A stretch of DNA of 64,000 bases from DATIRA01 sp963766505 (GTDB lineage Bacteria > Pseudomonadota > Gammaproteobacteria > Steroidobacterales > Steroidobacteraceae), in NCBI GenBank assembly GCA_963766505.1, contig CAVYAL010000005.1, forward strand, positions 620,001 to 684,000, read 5' to 3'. Each line of letters opens with the position of its first letter. Positions within the stretch are counted from its first letter, which is position 1. The notes under the pieces were generated by a model. It saw only the letters and a list, made by a program, of their open reading frames with translations. It was not told the origin of the DNA and did no database searches. Below are positions 1 to 7,216 of this stretch, one piece after another. A program made the position numbers and the translations under genes.

Positions 1-88
1 GGACGTGCCGCTCGACCTCGTCGTGACGGAGCAGGAAGTCATCCGGCCCGTGCGCTCGCTCCCGCCTGGCGCATCGGCATCAAGCTAG
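1..88 (+). CDS. 5-formyltetrahydrofolate cyclo-ligase, C-terminal fragment
   Basis: The last 28 codons of a gene that begins before the window; the frame starts at base 2 and stops with TAG at 86-88. The visible peptide runs DVPLDLVVTEQEVIRP and then a short Ser/Pro/Ala tail. A D-x-P-x-D-x-V-V-T-E segment near the C-terminus is typical of 5-FCL (YgfA), which converts 5-formyl-THF to 5,10-methenyl-THF with ATP. The next gene encodes an EVE protein followed by rpiA, a common gammaproteobacterial order behind zapA, ssrS and ygfA. The identity rests on this short tail plus context, so it is probable rather than certain. Confidence 0.6.
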   Translation, partial: DVPLDLVVTEQEVIRPVRSLPPGASASS

Positions 89-103
89 CGAGGTTCCCGA
101 CAG

Positions 104-568
104 ATGAATTACTGGCTGCTGAAGAGCGAACCGGATACGTTCGGCATCGACGACCTGGCAGCGGCGCCGCGTTCGACGACTGCATGGGACGGCGTGCGCA
201 ACTACCAGGCCCGCAACATGCTGCGCGACGAGTTCCAGCGCGGCGACCTCGCCTTCCTCTATCACTCGAGCTGCAAGGAACCCGGGATCGCGGGCATCGT
301 AAAGGTCGTCCGCCCAGGCTATCCGGATGCGAGCGCGCTCGACCGCAACGGCCCGTACTTCGATCCGCAGAGCGACCCGAAGTCACCGCGCTGGTTCACG
401 GTAGACGTGAAACTCGTGCGGCGGATCGAGCCGCCGATCACGCTGAAGGAGTTGCGCGAGCATCAGCGAGGCGCATTGAAAGACATGCTGCTGCTTCGCC
501 GCGGCAACCGACTTTCGGTCACTCCAGTCACCGCGAAAGAGTGGAACTTCATCCTCGGCATGCGTTGA
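104..568 (+). CDS. EVE-domain protein
   Basis: A 154-residue single-domain protein of the EVE family (PUA-like fold). Family members are thought to bind modified bases in nucleic acid, but the cellular role is not settled. Visible family hallmarks are the N-terminal YWLLKSEP (residues 3-10), WDGVRNYQARN (28-38), FLYHSS (51-56) and PYFDPQS (84-90), and the length is normal. The start at 104 is preceded by a GCGAGG purine run. It lies 15 bp behind the 5-FCL stop and is probably co-transcribed with it. The domain call is firm; the function is not. Confidence 0.9.
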   Translation: MNYWLLKSEPDTFGIDDLAAAPRSTTAWDGVRNYQARNMLRDEFQRGDLAFLYHSSCKEPGIAGIVKVVRPGYPDASALDRNGPYFDPQSDPKSPRWFTVDVKLVRRIEPPITLKELREHQRGALKDMLLLRRGNRLSVTPVTAKEWNFILGMR

Positions 569-627
569 ACGACAGCGACGCGACACTCGCGCCGAGGAAC
601 GCGCGACAGATTTTCGTGACGAACCTC

Positions 628-656
628 TTGCAATTAAGTTTTGATTTCTGTAAATA
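628..656 (+). promoter_or_regulatory. candidate promoter for the histone-like gene
   Basis: TTGCAA (628-633) and TAAATA (651-656) are separated by 17 bp in a strikingly AT-rich island between GC-rich genes. The -35 matches consensus at 4 of 6 positions and the -10 at only 3 of 6, so this is a moderate candidate. It would start transcription about 25-30 bp before the histone-like ORF. Confidence 0.35.
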
Positions 657-690
657 CTGCGCGCGGACTAACCCGACTATGGAGATGATG

Positions 691-831
691 ATGGCAACTG
701 CAGTGAAGAAGGCGAAAGCCAAGAAGGCCGTGAAGAAGGCGAAGGCCAAGAAGACTGTCAAGAAGGCGAAGGCCAAGCGGACAGTGAAGAAGGCCGCCGC
801 GAAGCGGAAGGTCGCCGCCAAGAAGAAGTAA
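691..831 (+). CDS. histone H1-like Lys/Ala-rich repeat protein (46 aa)
   Basis: A tiny, extremely basic protein composed almost only of Lys, Ala, Val, Arg and Thr, built from repeated VKKAKAKK units. It resembles the C-terminal tail of histone H1 and the AlgP/Hc-type nucleoid proteins of proteobacteria, so non-specific DNA binding and compaction is the likely role. Three ATGs lie in a row (685, 688, 691); 691 is chosen because GGAG at 681-684 then has 6-nt spacing. It stands alone with its own AT-rich promoter region upstream and a perfect hairpin downstream, so it is probably a separate, well-expressed transcript. The coding sequence contains internal 27-bp repeats and may vary in copy number between strains. 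Confidence 0.75.
   Translation: MATAVKKAKAKKAVKKAKAKKTVKKAKAKRTVKKAAAKRKVAAKKK
703..810 (+). repeat. 27-bp tandem coding repeat, four units
   Basis: Units begin at GTG/GTC codons 703, 730, 757 and 784. The first three are nearly identical and encode VKKAKAKKA, VKKAKAKKT and VKKAKAKRT. The fourth is degenerate (VKKAAAKRK). The unit length is a multiple of three, so gain or loss keeps the frame. Confidence 0.85.
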
Positions 832-851
832 GCGACGATCGCATGCTTCAA

Positions 852-877
852 ACTGTGCCCGCGAAAGCGGGCACAGT
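852..877 (+). terminator. perfect 11-bp hairpin, likely terminator of the histone-like gene
   Basis: ACTGTGCCCGC (852-862) pairs exactly with GCGGGCACAGT (867-877) around a GAAA tetraloop, followed by CGTTTCT. It starts 20 bp after the histone-like stop codon. The U tract is short, but the stem is long and the loop is of a stable class. Its presence argues against the upstream in-frame ATG at 843 being the rpiA start. Confidence 0.6.
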
Positions 878-899
878 CGTTTCTGGAGACGCCAAACCA

Positions 900-1565
900 A
901 TGAGCCAGGACCAGCAGAAGCAGCGCGCCGCCGAGGCCGCGCTGGAATTCGTCCCGCGCGATGCCGTGATCGGCGTCGGCACGGGTTCCACCGTAAATTT
1001 CTTCATCGACGGCCTGGCCGGACTGCGCGATCGGATCGCCGGCGCGGTCTCGAGCTCGGAGGCGAGCAGCCGTCGCCTGCGGTCGATCGGGATTCCGCTG
1101 CTGGAACTCAACGAGGTCGACGAGCTCCCGCTCTACGTCGACGGCGCGGACGAGGCGACACGCCGCCTCGAGCTGATAAAGGGTGGTGGCGGCGCACTGA
1201 CGCGCGAGAAGATCGTCGCGGCGGCCTCGCGTAAGTTCGTCTGCATCGTCGACGAGCGCAAGCTGGTCGGACGGCTCGGCGCCTTCCCGCTGCCGGTGGA
1301 AGTGATCCCGATGGCGCGCGCTTACGTGTCGCGTGAACTCGCGGCCCTCGGCGGCCGTCCGCTCTGGCGTGAAGGCACGGTCACCGACAACGGCAACCAC
1401 ATCGTCGACGTCGCCGGCCTCGATATCGTCGACGCCGGATCGCTCGAGCAGTCGATCAACCAGATTGCCGGTGTCGTCACGGTAGGACTCTTCGCGCACC
1501 GGCCTGCAGACCTGCTACTGGTAGGAACCGAGTCGGACGTCGTAACCTTGACGCGTGGCGATTGA
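900..1565 (+). CDS. rpiA: ribose-5-phosphate isomerase A
   Basis: Interconverts ribose 5-phosphate and ribulose 5-phosphate in the non-oxidative pentose phosphate pathway. It is 221 residues, like E. coli RpiA. GTGSTV sits at 27-32, DGADE at 81-85 and KGGGGALTREK at 94-104. Asp81, Asp84, Lys94 and Glu103 fall at the same numbers as the E. coli active-site residues. ATG 900 is preferred because CTGGAG lies just upstream, and a longer frame would begin inside the terminator hairpin. The stop overlaps the next gene's GTG start by 11 bp, so rpiA and glcD are probably translationally linked. Confidence 0.97.
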   Translation: MSQDQQKQRAAEAALEFVPRDAVIGVGTGSTVNFFIDGLAGLRDRIAGAVSSSEASSRRLRSIGIPLLELNEVDELPLYVDGADEATRRLELIKGGGGALTREKIVAAASRKFVCIVDERKLVGRLGAFPLPVEVIPMARAYVSRELAALGGRPLWREGTVTDNGNHIVDVAGLDIVDAGSLEQSINQIAGVVTVGLFAHRPADLLLVGTESDVVTLTRGD

Positions 1566-3012
1566 CGGTTCCCTGACAGCAGAACTCCAGGCGGCACTCG
1601 GCCCGCAGTCGGTCCTCGCGACGCCCGAGGCCTGTGTCGTTTACGAATGCGACGCACTCACGGCGCACCGCCGGCGTCCCGAACTCGTCGTGCTCCCGTC
1701 GTCGACCGCCGAGGTGCAGACGGTGCTCGCCGCCTGCCGGCGTCACGCGGTGCCGGTCGTCGCCCGCGGAGCCGGGACCGGCCTGTCGGGCGGCGCGCTG
1801 CCGGTGGTGGGTGGCGTGCTGCTCGTGCTCGCGAAGCTCGACCGGATCCTCGAGATCGACGCCGACCGGCGACTGGCGCGCATGCAGCCGGGCGTGACCA
1901 ACCTCTCCATCTCGGCCGCGGCCCGCCCTCACGGCCTGTACTACGCCCCGGATCCTTCCTCGCAGGTCGCCTGCACGATCGGCGGCAACGTAGCCGAGAA
2001 CTCCGGTGGCGTGCATTGCCTCAAGCACGGCCTGACGTTGCACAACCTGCTCGAGATCAAGCTGGTCACGATCGACGGGGAACTGCTGACGCTCGGCTCG
2101 CCGATGGGTGACGCGCCAGGGCTGCCGCTGCTCGCGCTGCTGACCGGTTCGGAGGGCATGCTCGGCGTCGTGGTCGAGGTGACGGTCAGGCTGCTGCCCC
2201 TCCCGGAGCGCGTGGAACTGCTGATGGCTGCGTTCGACGACGTCGGCAGTTGCGCCGGAGCCGTCGGCAGCCTGATCGCCTCCGGGATCATTCCCGCCGG
2301 ACTGGAGATGATGGACGCTCCGGCCATCCGTGCCGCCGAGGCCTTCGTGCACTGCGGCTATCCCGAGGGCGCTGCGGCTCTGCTGCTGTGCGAGCTCGAC
2401 GGCCTCCACGAAGACGTCGAGGCCGAGCTCGAGTCGGTGGAACGGCTGCTGCTCGGGCACGGCGCAACGGAACTGCGGCGTGCGCCCGACATGGCCGGTC
2501 GCCTGCTGATGTGGTCGGGCCGCAAGTCGGCTTTTCCTGCCGTCGGTCGGCTCGCCCCGGACTACTACTGCATGGACGGGACCATCCCGCGTCGCCACCT
2601 CGCCGAGGTGCTGCAACGCATCAGCGAGATGTCCGCGGAGTATGCGCTGCCGGTCGCAAACGTGTTCCATGCCGGCGACGGCAACCTCCACCCGCTGATC
2701 ATGTTCGACGCCGGCAACGCCGGTGAACTCGATCGGGCCGAGGCATTCGGCGCCGCGATTCTCGAGCTCTGCGTCGCGGTGGGCGGCACCGTGACCGGCG
2801 AGCACGGCGTGGGCGTAGAGAAGCTCGGGCCGATGTGCTCACAGTTCGCCAGCGCCGAGCTCGAGCTCTTCCATGCTCTGAAGCGGGCCTTCGATCCGCA
2901 GGAACTGCTGAATCCGGGCAAGGCAGTTCCGACGCTCGCGCGCTGCGCCGACTACGGCGCGATGCGCGTGCACGGCGGCAAGCTCCCTCACGGGCATCTG
3001 CCGCGGTTCTGA
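1555..3012 (+). CDS. glcD: glycolate oxidase, FAD-linked subunit GlcD
   Basis: Catalytic flavoprotein of membrane-associated glycolate oxidase, which oxidises glycolate to glyoxylate and passes electrons to the respiratory chain with GlcE and GlcF. The 485-residue protein carries the FAD-binding RGAGTGLSGGALP (71-83), CTIGGNVAENSGGVHC (140-155), FHAGDGNLHP in the oxidase C-domain, and GEHGVGVEKLG near the end. Start is GTG 1555, 11 bp inside rpiA, with no good Shine-Dalgarno, consistent with coupling. YECDALTAHRRRP (30-42) aligns well with E. coli GlcD. D-lactate dehydrogenases are related, but the following glcE and glcF make glycolate oxidase the best call. Confidence 0.93.
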   Translation: MAIDGSLTAELQAALGPQSVLATPEACVVYECDALTAHRRRPELVVLPSSTAEVQTVLAACRRHAVPVVARGAGTGLSGGALPVVGGVLLVLAKLDRILEIDADRRLARMQPGVTNLSISAAARPHGLYYAPDPSSQVACTIGGNVAENSGGVHCLKHGLTLHNLLEIKLVTIDGELLTLGSPMGDAPGLPLLALLTGSEGMLGVVVEVTVRLLPLPERVELLMAAFDDVGSCAGAVGSLIASGIIPAGLEMMDAPAIRAAEAFVHCGYPEGAAALLLCELDGLHEDVEAELESVERLLLGHGATELRRAPDMAGRLLMWSGRKSAFPAVGRLAPDYYCMDGTIPRRHLAEVLQRISEMSAEYALPVANVFHAGDGNLHPLIMFDAGNAGELDRAEAFGAAILELCVAVGGTVTGEHGVGVEKLGPMCSQFASAELELFHALKRAFDPQELLNPGKAVPTLARCADYGAMRVHGGKLPHGHLPRF

Positions 3013-3017
3013 TATTG

Positions 3018-4079
3018 ATGACCGACGCCGACCTCACCTCGGAACTGGTCGAACGCGTCCGTGACGCGGCCGCCACAGGGACCGCGCTCCGGGTGCATGG
3101 CGGCGACAGCAAGGGCTTCTACGGACGCCAGGTCGAGGCCGAGGTGCTCGACGTCGCGGCCCACAGGGGCGTGCTCAGGTACGATCCAGCCGAACTCGTG
3201 GTCACGGCGCGCGCCGGCACGCGGCTGGTCGAGACCATGGAGCTGCTCGCGGCCAGCGGGCAGCGCCTGCCGTTCGAGCCCCCACAGTTCGCCCCGTCGG
3301 CGACGCTCGGCGGCGTGGTCGCTGCCGGCCTCGCCGGACCTGCCCGTGCTTCAGCGGGCGCGGTCAGGGATCACCTGCTCGGCGTGCGCATCCTGACCGG
3401 CGACGGCCGGGTGCTGCGGTTCGGCGGCGAGGTCATCAAGAACGTGGCGGGTTATGACGTCGCGCGGATCATGGCCGGCTCGCTCGGTACGCTCGCGGTG
3501 CTGCTCGACGTCTCGCTGCGAGTGGCCCCCGTCCCGATGGGCGAGCTGAGCCTCTCGCTGGAAGCGAGCGAGGACGTCGCGCTGCGCAAGCTTATGGAAT
3601 GGTCACGGCTGCCGCTGCCGCTGACGGCCAGCTGCTGGTTCGACGGAGTACTGACGCTGCGGCTCGAAGGCTCGCCGGCCGCGCTCACGCGAATGCACAG
3701 GCAGCTCGGTGGTACTGCGCTCGGCGACGGTGCCGCGTTCTGGCAAAGCCTGCGCGAGCAGACGCACGCGTTCTTCGATTCGCAGCAGCCTCTTTGGAGG
3801 CTGTCGCTGCCGCCCGGGACGCCGGCGCTCACCTCGCGGGGGGCGATGCTGCTCGAGTGGAACGGCATGCAGCGCTGGTGCCTGGGCGAGGATCGGGAGA
3901 CCTGCCGGCGCATCGCCGGCGATCACGGCGGCTTCGCTACGCTGTTCCGTCGAGCGCACCGCGACGCCGAGGTCTTCGAGCCGCTCACTCCTGCACTCGG
4001 CCGCCTGCATGCTGCGCTCAAGCAGGTTTTCGATCCGCAACGCGTGCTCAATCCCGGCCGGATGTACCGGGACTTCTGA
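3018..4079 (+). CDS. glcE: glycolate oxidase subunit GlcE
   Basis: Second FAD-binding-domain subunit of glycolate oxidase, 353 residues against about 350 in E. coli. FAPSATLGGVVAAGLAGP (91-108) and KNVAGYDVARIMAGSLGTLA (141-160) are typical GlcE FAD-domain segments. ATG 3018 is 5 bp after the glcD stop; the frame stays open further upstream inside glcD, but that part has no homology. The order glcD-glcE-glcF with tiny gaps indicates one operon. No GlcC-type regulator is visible nearby, so control probably comes from the promoter upstream of rpiA. Confidence 0.92.
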   Translation: MTDADLTSELVERVRDAAATGTALRVHGGDSKGFYGRQVEAEVLDVAAHRGVLRYDPAELVVTARAGTRLVETMELLAASGQRLPFEPPQFAPSATLGGVVAAGLAGPARASAGAVRDHLLGVRILTGDGRVLRFGGEVIKNVAGYDVARIMAGSLGTLAVLLDVSLRVAPVPMGELSLSLEASEDVALRKLMEWSRLPLPLTASCWFDGVLTLRLEGSPAALTRMHRQLGGTALGDGAAFWQSLREQTHAFFDSQQPLWRLSLPPGTPALTSRGAMLLEWNGMQRWCLGEDRETCRRIAGDHGGFATLFRRAHRDAEVFEPLTPALGRLHAALKQVFDPQRVLNPGRMYRDF

Positions 4080-4086
4080 GCAGAGC

Positions 4087-5340
4087 ATGCATATCACTCC
4101 GGCCAGCTGGCTCGAAGGCACTCCGCAGGGCAAGCAAGCCCGGGAGCTGCTGAGCCGCTGCGTGCATTGCGGCTTCTGCCTGCCGGCCTGCCCGACCTAC
4201 AGGCTGCTCGGCAACGAACTCGACAGTCCGCGCGGACGGATCTACCTGATCAAGCAGCTCGTCGAGGGCGAGCAGCAGACTGGCACGATCAGCGGGCATC
4301 TAGACCGCTGCCTGACCTGCCGGGCCTGCGAGGCAGCCTGTCCCTCCGGCGTGCAATACGGTCGCCTCGTCGATCTGGGGCGGGAGCTGCTCGAATCCAC
4401 CGCCCGGCGCGGGACGGGCGCGCGTGTCACGCGCTGGTTGCTGACCGAGACGCTGTCGCGGCGCCGGCTGGTCAGCGGCGGCATCGGATTCGCCCGTGCG
4501 CTTGGTCCGCTCGTGCCGGCTGCGCTGCGCTCGCGAATCCCGCCGCCGGCGCCCCGAGCGGCGCGATCCGGCAGCGATGGGTCGCACCCGAGGCGCGTCG
4601 TGCTGCTGGAGGGCTGCGTCCAGCCCGGCCTTCGCCCCGAGATCAATGCCGCTGCAGCGCGGGTGCTCGACAGGCTCGGTATCACGGTGATCAAGGCCGA
4701 ACGGGAGGCCTGCTGCGGCGCACTGTGCCATCACCTCGGACGGCACGAGCGCGCACTCGGGCAGGTCCGGAGCAACCTCGATTCCTTCGCCGCCGCGCTG
4801 GACCGCGGCGCCGAGGCGATCGTCAGCACGACCAGCGCCTGCGGGCTGATGGTCAAGGAGTACGCGACGCTGCTGCAGGACGATCCGCGCTCATCGGCTC
4901 TGGCGCAGCGTATCAGCGCCGCGACCCGCGACCTGAGCGAGCTGATCGATCCTCGGGATCTCGCCCGCGCCGGGTTCGGATACAGGACCCGTGCACGCGT
5001 GGCGCTGCAGTCCCCATGCACGCTGCAGCACGGCCAGCGCCTCGGCGGACGGGTGGAGCGGCTGCTCGAAGCGGCAGGTTTCACGCTCACGCAGGTTGCG
5101 AACCCGACGGACTGCTGTGGCTCGGCAGGCACATACTCGATCCTGCAGCCGGATATCTCGAACGCACTGCGGGAGAGAAAACTCGCGGCATTGATGGCGG
5201 GCGAACCGCAGACGATCGTCACCGCGAACATCGGCTGTCTCGAGCACCTGCGCGCCGTCGCACCGGTGCCCGTGCGACACTGGATCGAACTGCTCGCAGA
5301 CGGGATCGATGAGTCGGCGCCGGCCCCGGATCGAGGCTGA
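4087..5340 (+). CDS. glcF: glycolate oxidase iron-sulfur subunit GlcF
   Basis: Electron-transfer subunit of glycolate oxidase, 417 residues. Two ferredoxin-type clusters are visible: CVHCGFCLPACP (Cys 25, 28, 31, 35) and CLTCRACEAACP (Cys 75, 78, 81, 85). Two Cys-Cys-Gly CCG-domain motifs follow at about 209-211 and 343-345, as in GlcF and the heterodisulfide reductase family. ATG 4087 is 7 bp after glcE; a longer frame upstream is out of register with the family. The gene ends the operon and is followed by a bidirectional terminator shared with the opposing tRNA-Gln. Confidence 0.94.
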   Translation: MHITPASWLEGTPQGKQARELLSRCVHCGFCLPACPTYRLLGNELDSPRGRIYLIKQLVEGEQQTGTISGHLDRCLTCRACEAACPSGVQYGRLVDLGRELLESTARRGTGARVTRWLLTETLSRRRLVSGGIGFARALGPLVPAALRSRIPPPAPRAARSGSDGSHPRRVVLLEGCVQPGLRPEINAAAARVLDRLGITVIKAEREACCGALCHHLGRHERALGQVRSNLDSFAAALDRGAEAIVSTTSACGLMVKEYATLLQDDPRSSALAQRISAATRDLSELIDPRDLARAGFGYRTRARVALQSPCTLQHGQRLGGRVERLLEAAGFTLTQVANPTDCCGSAGTYSILQPDISNALRERKLAALMAGEPQTIVTANIGCLEHLRAVAPVPVRHWIELLADGIDESAPAPDRG

Positions 5341-5370
5341 GTCTCGCGCTTTCGCAACCGGAAAATGAGA

Positions 5371-5390
5371 AGCCCGCCTGACGGCGGGCT
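5371..5390. terminator. bidirectional intrinsic terminator, glcF / tRNA-Gln
   Basis: AGCCCGCC (5371-5378) pairs exactly with GGCGGGCT (5383-5390) around TGAC. Reading plus, the tail is TCGTTGTT; reading minus, it is TCTCATTTTC. It lies between the converging glcF and tRNA-Gln and probably serves both. Confidence 0.7.
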
Positions 5391-5397
5391 TCGTTGT

Positions 5398-5471
5398 TGG
5401 CTGGGGGACTAGGATTCGAACCTAGGTTGACGGAGTCAGAGTCCGTAGTCCTACCGCTAGACGATCCCCCA
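5398..5471 (-). tRNA. tRNA-Gln (CTG anticodon)
   Basis: A complete cloverleaf on the minus strand. The acceptor arm is TGGGGGA / TCCCCCA with discriminator G and an encoded CCA end. The anticodon stem is ACGGA / TCCGT with loop CTCTGAC, giving anticodon CTG. The T-arm contains GGTTCGAATCC. Overall it closely matches bacterial tRNA-Gln. It sits 51 bp behind rpsI on the same strand and may be co-transcribed with rplM-rpsI; no strong separate promoter is visible. No integrated element is seen at its 3' end. Confidence 0.95.
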
Positions 5472-5487
5472 ATGAACCGGCCGGCGG

Positions 5488-5507
5488 GCGACGCCCTGGG
5501 GCGTCGC
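5488..5507 (-). other. hairpin between rpsI and tRNA-Gln
   Basis: Perfect 8-bp stem, GCGACGCC (5488-5495) with GGCGTCGC (5500-5507) and a 4-nt loop, but no U tract on the minus strand. It could be a weak terminator, an mRNA 3' stabiliser or a processing signal that separates rpsI mRNA from the tRNA. Confidence 0.4.
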
Positions 5508-5522
5508 ACATTTGCCGATAGG

Positions 5523-5915
5523 TTAACGCTTCGAGAACTGTGTGCCGCGGCGAGCCTTGCGCAGTCCGACCTTCTTGCGCTCGACCTCGCGTGCGTCGCG
5601 CGTCACGAAGCCCGCGTCGCGGAGCGGCTTGCGCAGCGTCTCGTCGTAATCGATCAGCGCGCGCGTCAGGCCGTGGCGGATCGCACCGGCCTGGCCCGTG
5701 TTCCCGCCGCCTACGACGTTGACGTCGATGTCGAACCGGTCGCTCATCTGGACCGTCTCGAGCGGCTGCCGCACGATCATGCGGGCCGTCTGGCGCCCGA
5801 AGAACTCCTCGAGCGAGCGACCGTTGATGCGGATGTTGCCGGTACCGTTGCGGATGTGGACCCTGGCCGTGGAGGTCTTGCGGCGGCCGGTCCCGTAGTT
5901 CGTGCTGGCGGGCAT
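5523..5915 (-). CDS. rpsI: 30S ribosomal protein S9
   Basis: S9 of the small-subunit head, contacting the P-site tRNA with its C-terminal tail. It is 130 residues, the same as E. coli. YGTGRRKTSTARV near the N-terminus and the C-terminal KARRGTQFSKR tail are diagnostic. Start at 5915 (MPAS) follows a GAGG sequence and gives the usual length; the longer frame upstream would run back through the rplM junction. It follows rplM by 19 bp as in nearly all bacteria. Confidence 0.97.
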   Translation of the reverse strand: MPASTNYGTGRRKTSTARVHIRNGTGNIRINGRSLEEFFGRQTARMIVRQPLETVQMSDRFDIDVNVVGGGNTGQAGAIRHGLTRALIDYDETLRKPLRDAGFVTRDAREVERKKVGLRKARRGTQFSKR

Positions 5916-5934
5916 TGCTTTGGCCTCGACTGAA

Positions 5935-6363
5935 TCAGATTTCGAGCGGCTTGGGCTGCTGGGCCGCATGGGGATGCTTGTCGCCCTGGAAGACGTGCAG
6001 CTTCTTGAACATGCGCCGTCCGAGCGGGTTCTTGGGCAGCATGCCCTTGACCGCATACTCTATGGCTCGTTCCGGGTGCTCTGCCAGCATCTTCTCGAGC
6101 GACCGGCTCTTGATGCCGCCGATGGCGCCGGTGTGCCAGTAGTACACCTTGTCCTTGAGCTTGTTGCCGGTCACGCGCACTTTCTCGGCGTTGAGCACGA
6201 TGATGTAGTCGCCGGTATCGACGTGCGGCGTGTACTCGGCCTTGTGCTTGCCGCGCAGCCGGGACGCGAGTTCGGTCGCCAGGCGGCCGAGCGTCTTGCC
6301 GCTCGCATCCACCACGTACCAGTCGCGCCGCACCCGCTCGGGTCGTGCAAATACGGTCGTCAT
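5935..6363 (-). CDS. rplM: 50S ribosomal protein L13
   Basis: Early-assembling large-subunit protein, 142 residues. RRDWYVVDASGKTLGRLA at the N-terminus and GMLPKNPLGRRMFKKLHV near the C-terminus are family signatures. Start 6363 (MTTVF) gives the E. coli length and has GGAG with 6-nt spacing; a 22-residue in-frame upstream extension is rejected because it would include the promoter. First gene of the rplM-rpsI operon. Confidence 0.97.
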   Translation of the reverse strand: MTTVFARPERVRRDWYVVDASGKTLGRLATELASRLRGKHKAEYTPHVDTGDYIIVLNAEKVRVTGNKLKDKVYYWHTGAIGGIKSRSLEKMLAEHPERAIEYAVKGMLPKNPLGRRMFKKLHVFQGDKHPHAAQQPKPLEI

Positions 6364-6405
6364 CGGAGACTCCAGGGAACCTGTGAGTTCTGCAAAGAGC
6401 CGCAA

Positions 6406-6434
6406 ATCATAATGCAGGATGCCAGCCATTGCAA
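6406..6434 (-). promoter_or_regulatory. sigma-70 promoter of rplM-rpsI
   Basis: On the minus strand TTGCAA (6434-6429) and TATGAT (6411-6406) are spaced by 17 bp. The predicted start lies near 6399 and gives a leader of about 36 nt before rplM. This is one of the two best promoters in the window. Confidence 0.72.
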
Positions 6435-6478
6435 AGCCCCGCTGTGGAGCCTGGCCGGCCCCCGCGGCACACCTTATT

Positions 6479-6488
6479 TATATATAGT
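6479..6488 (+). promoter_or_regulatory. -10 region of coq7
   Basis: TATATATAGT lies in a short AT island; TATATA (6479-6484) or TATAGT (6483-6488) can act as the -10. No good -35 is visible. Transcription would start only about 2-6 nt before the coq7 ATG, leaving no room for a Shine-Dalgarno sequence. Confidence 0.45.
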
Positions 6489-6496
6489 CGCCCGGC

Positions 6497-7144
6497 ATGC
6501 CCGGCCCGAACCGACACCTGAGCCTCGCCGACCGGCTGATCCACGAGTTCGACCGGGGACTGAGGACCGTCGCAGCCTCGAACGTGGCCGCACGGCCCTG
6601 CCCCGCCGGCGACGAGCCGGAGTCCGTCGACCAGCCCGAGGCGCGTCGGCGCGCGGCAAGCCTGATGAGGGTCAACCACGCCGGCGAAATCGCTGCGCAG
6701 GCGCTCTATCACGGCCAGGCGCTGACGGCGCGCAATCCGACCGTCCGCAGCAGGCTGCTCGAGGCGGCCCGGGACGAGACCGACCACCTGGCCTGGTGCG
6801 AGCAGCGCGTCCGGGAACTCGATTCCAGCACCAGCCTGCTCGCGCCGCTCTGGTATGCGGGTTCATTCATGATCGGCGCGGTCGCCGGGCTTGCCGGCGA
6901 TCGCAACAGCCTCGGATTCGTGGCGGAGACAGAGCGGCAGGTGATCGAGCATCTCGAGTCGCACCTGCACCTTCTTCCCGAGGACGACGCTCGCTCGCGC
7001 CGGATCGTCGCGCAGATGCAGCGCGACGAGGCCCGGCACGGCGACGAAGCCCGTGAGGCAGGCGGCAGGGAGCTTCCGGGGCCGGTGCAGCGGCTGATGC
7101 GTCGGGTCGCAAAAGTCATGACCTGGACGGCCTACCGCGTCTGA
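6497..7144 (+). CDS. coq7: ubiquinone biosynthesis hydroxylase Coq7 (DMQ monooxygenase)
   Basis: Di-iron monooxygenase hydroxylating 2-polyprenyl-3-methyl-6-methoxy-1,4-benzoquinone in ubiquinone synthesis, working at the inner membrane. It is 215 residues. Metal-ligand motifs of the ferritin-like fold are visible: NHAGE (60-64), ARDETDHLAW (91-100), a Glu-rich helix EHLESHLH, and DEARHGDEA near the C-terminus. Coq7 replaces UbiF in many proteobacteria. ATG 6497 has no Shine-Dalgarno. It lies upstream of crp in the same direction, an order also seen in pseudomonads. Confidence 0.95.
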   Translation: MPGPNRHLSLADRLIHEFDRGLRTVAASNVAARPCPAGDEPESVDQPEARRRAASLMRVNHAGEIAAQALYHGQALTARNPTVRSRLLEAARDETDHLAWCEQRVRELDSSTSLLAPLWYAGSFMIGAVAGLAGDRNSLGFVAETERQVIEHLESHLHLLPEDDARSRRIVAQMQRDEARHGDEAREAGGRELPGPVQRLMRRVAKVMTWTAYRV

Positions 7145-7148
7145 ACGG

Positions 7149-7177
7149 TTGCGACGCTGCTCGCAGTCGTATTAAAT
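7149..7177 (+). promoter_or_regulatory. candidate crp promoter
   Basis: TTGCGA (7149-7154) and TTAAAT (7172-7177) are 17 bp apart, each with 4 of 6 consensus matches, just after the coq7 stop. The leader to the chosen crp start would be about 33 nt. No CRP box resembling TGTGA-N6-TCACA is visible here. Confidence 0.38.
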
Positions 7178-7216
7178 CCGTGGAACTTTTACATAAGGAT
7201 GGCAAGGGAGCCAGGC

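Noticed and set aside
1477..2805. A 442-codon open frame antisense to glcD
   Set aside because: Low-complexity Arg/His/Gln composition and no neighbours supporting it.
5398..5471. tRNA-Gln as an integration site of a mobile element
   Set aside because: No integrase, no direct repeat of the tRNA 3' end, and flanking genes are core genes in normal order.
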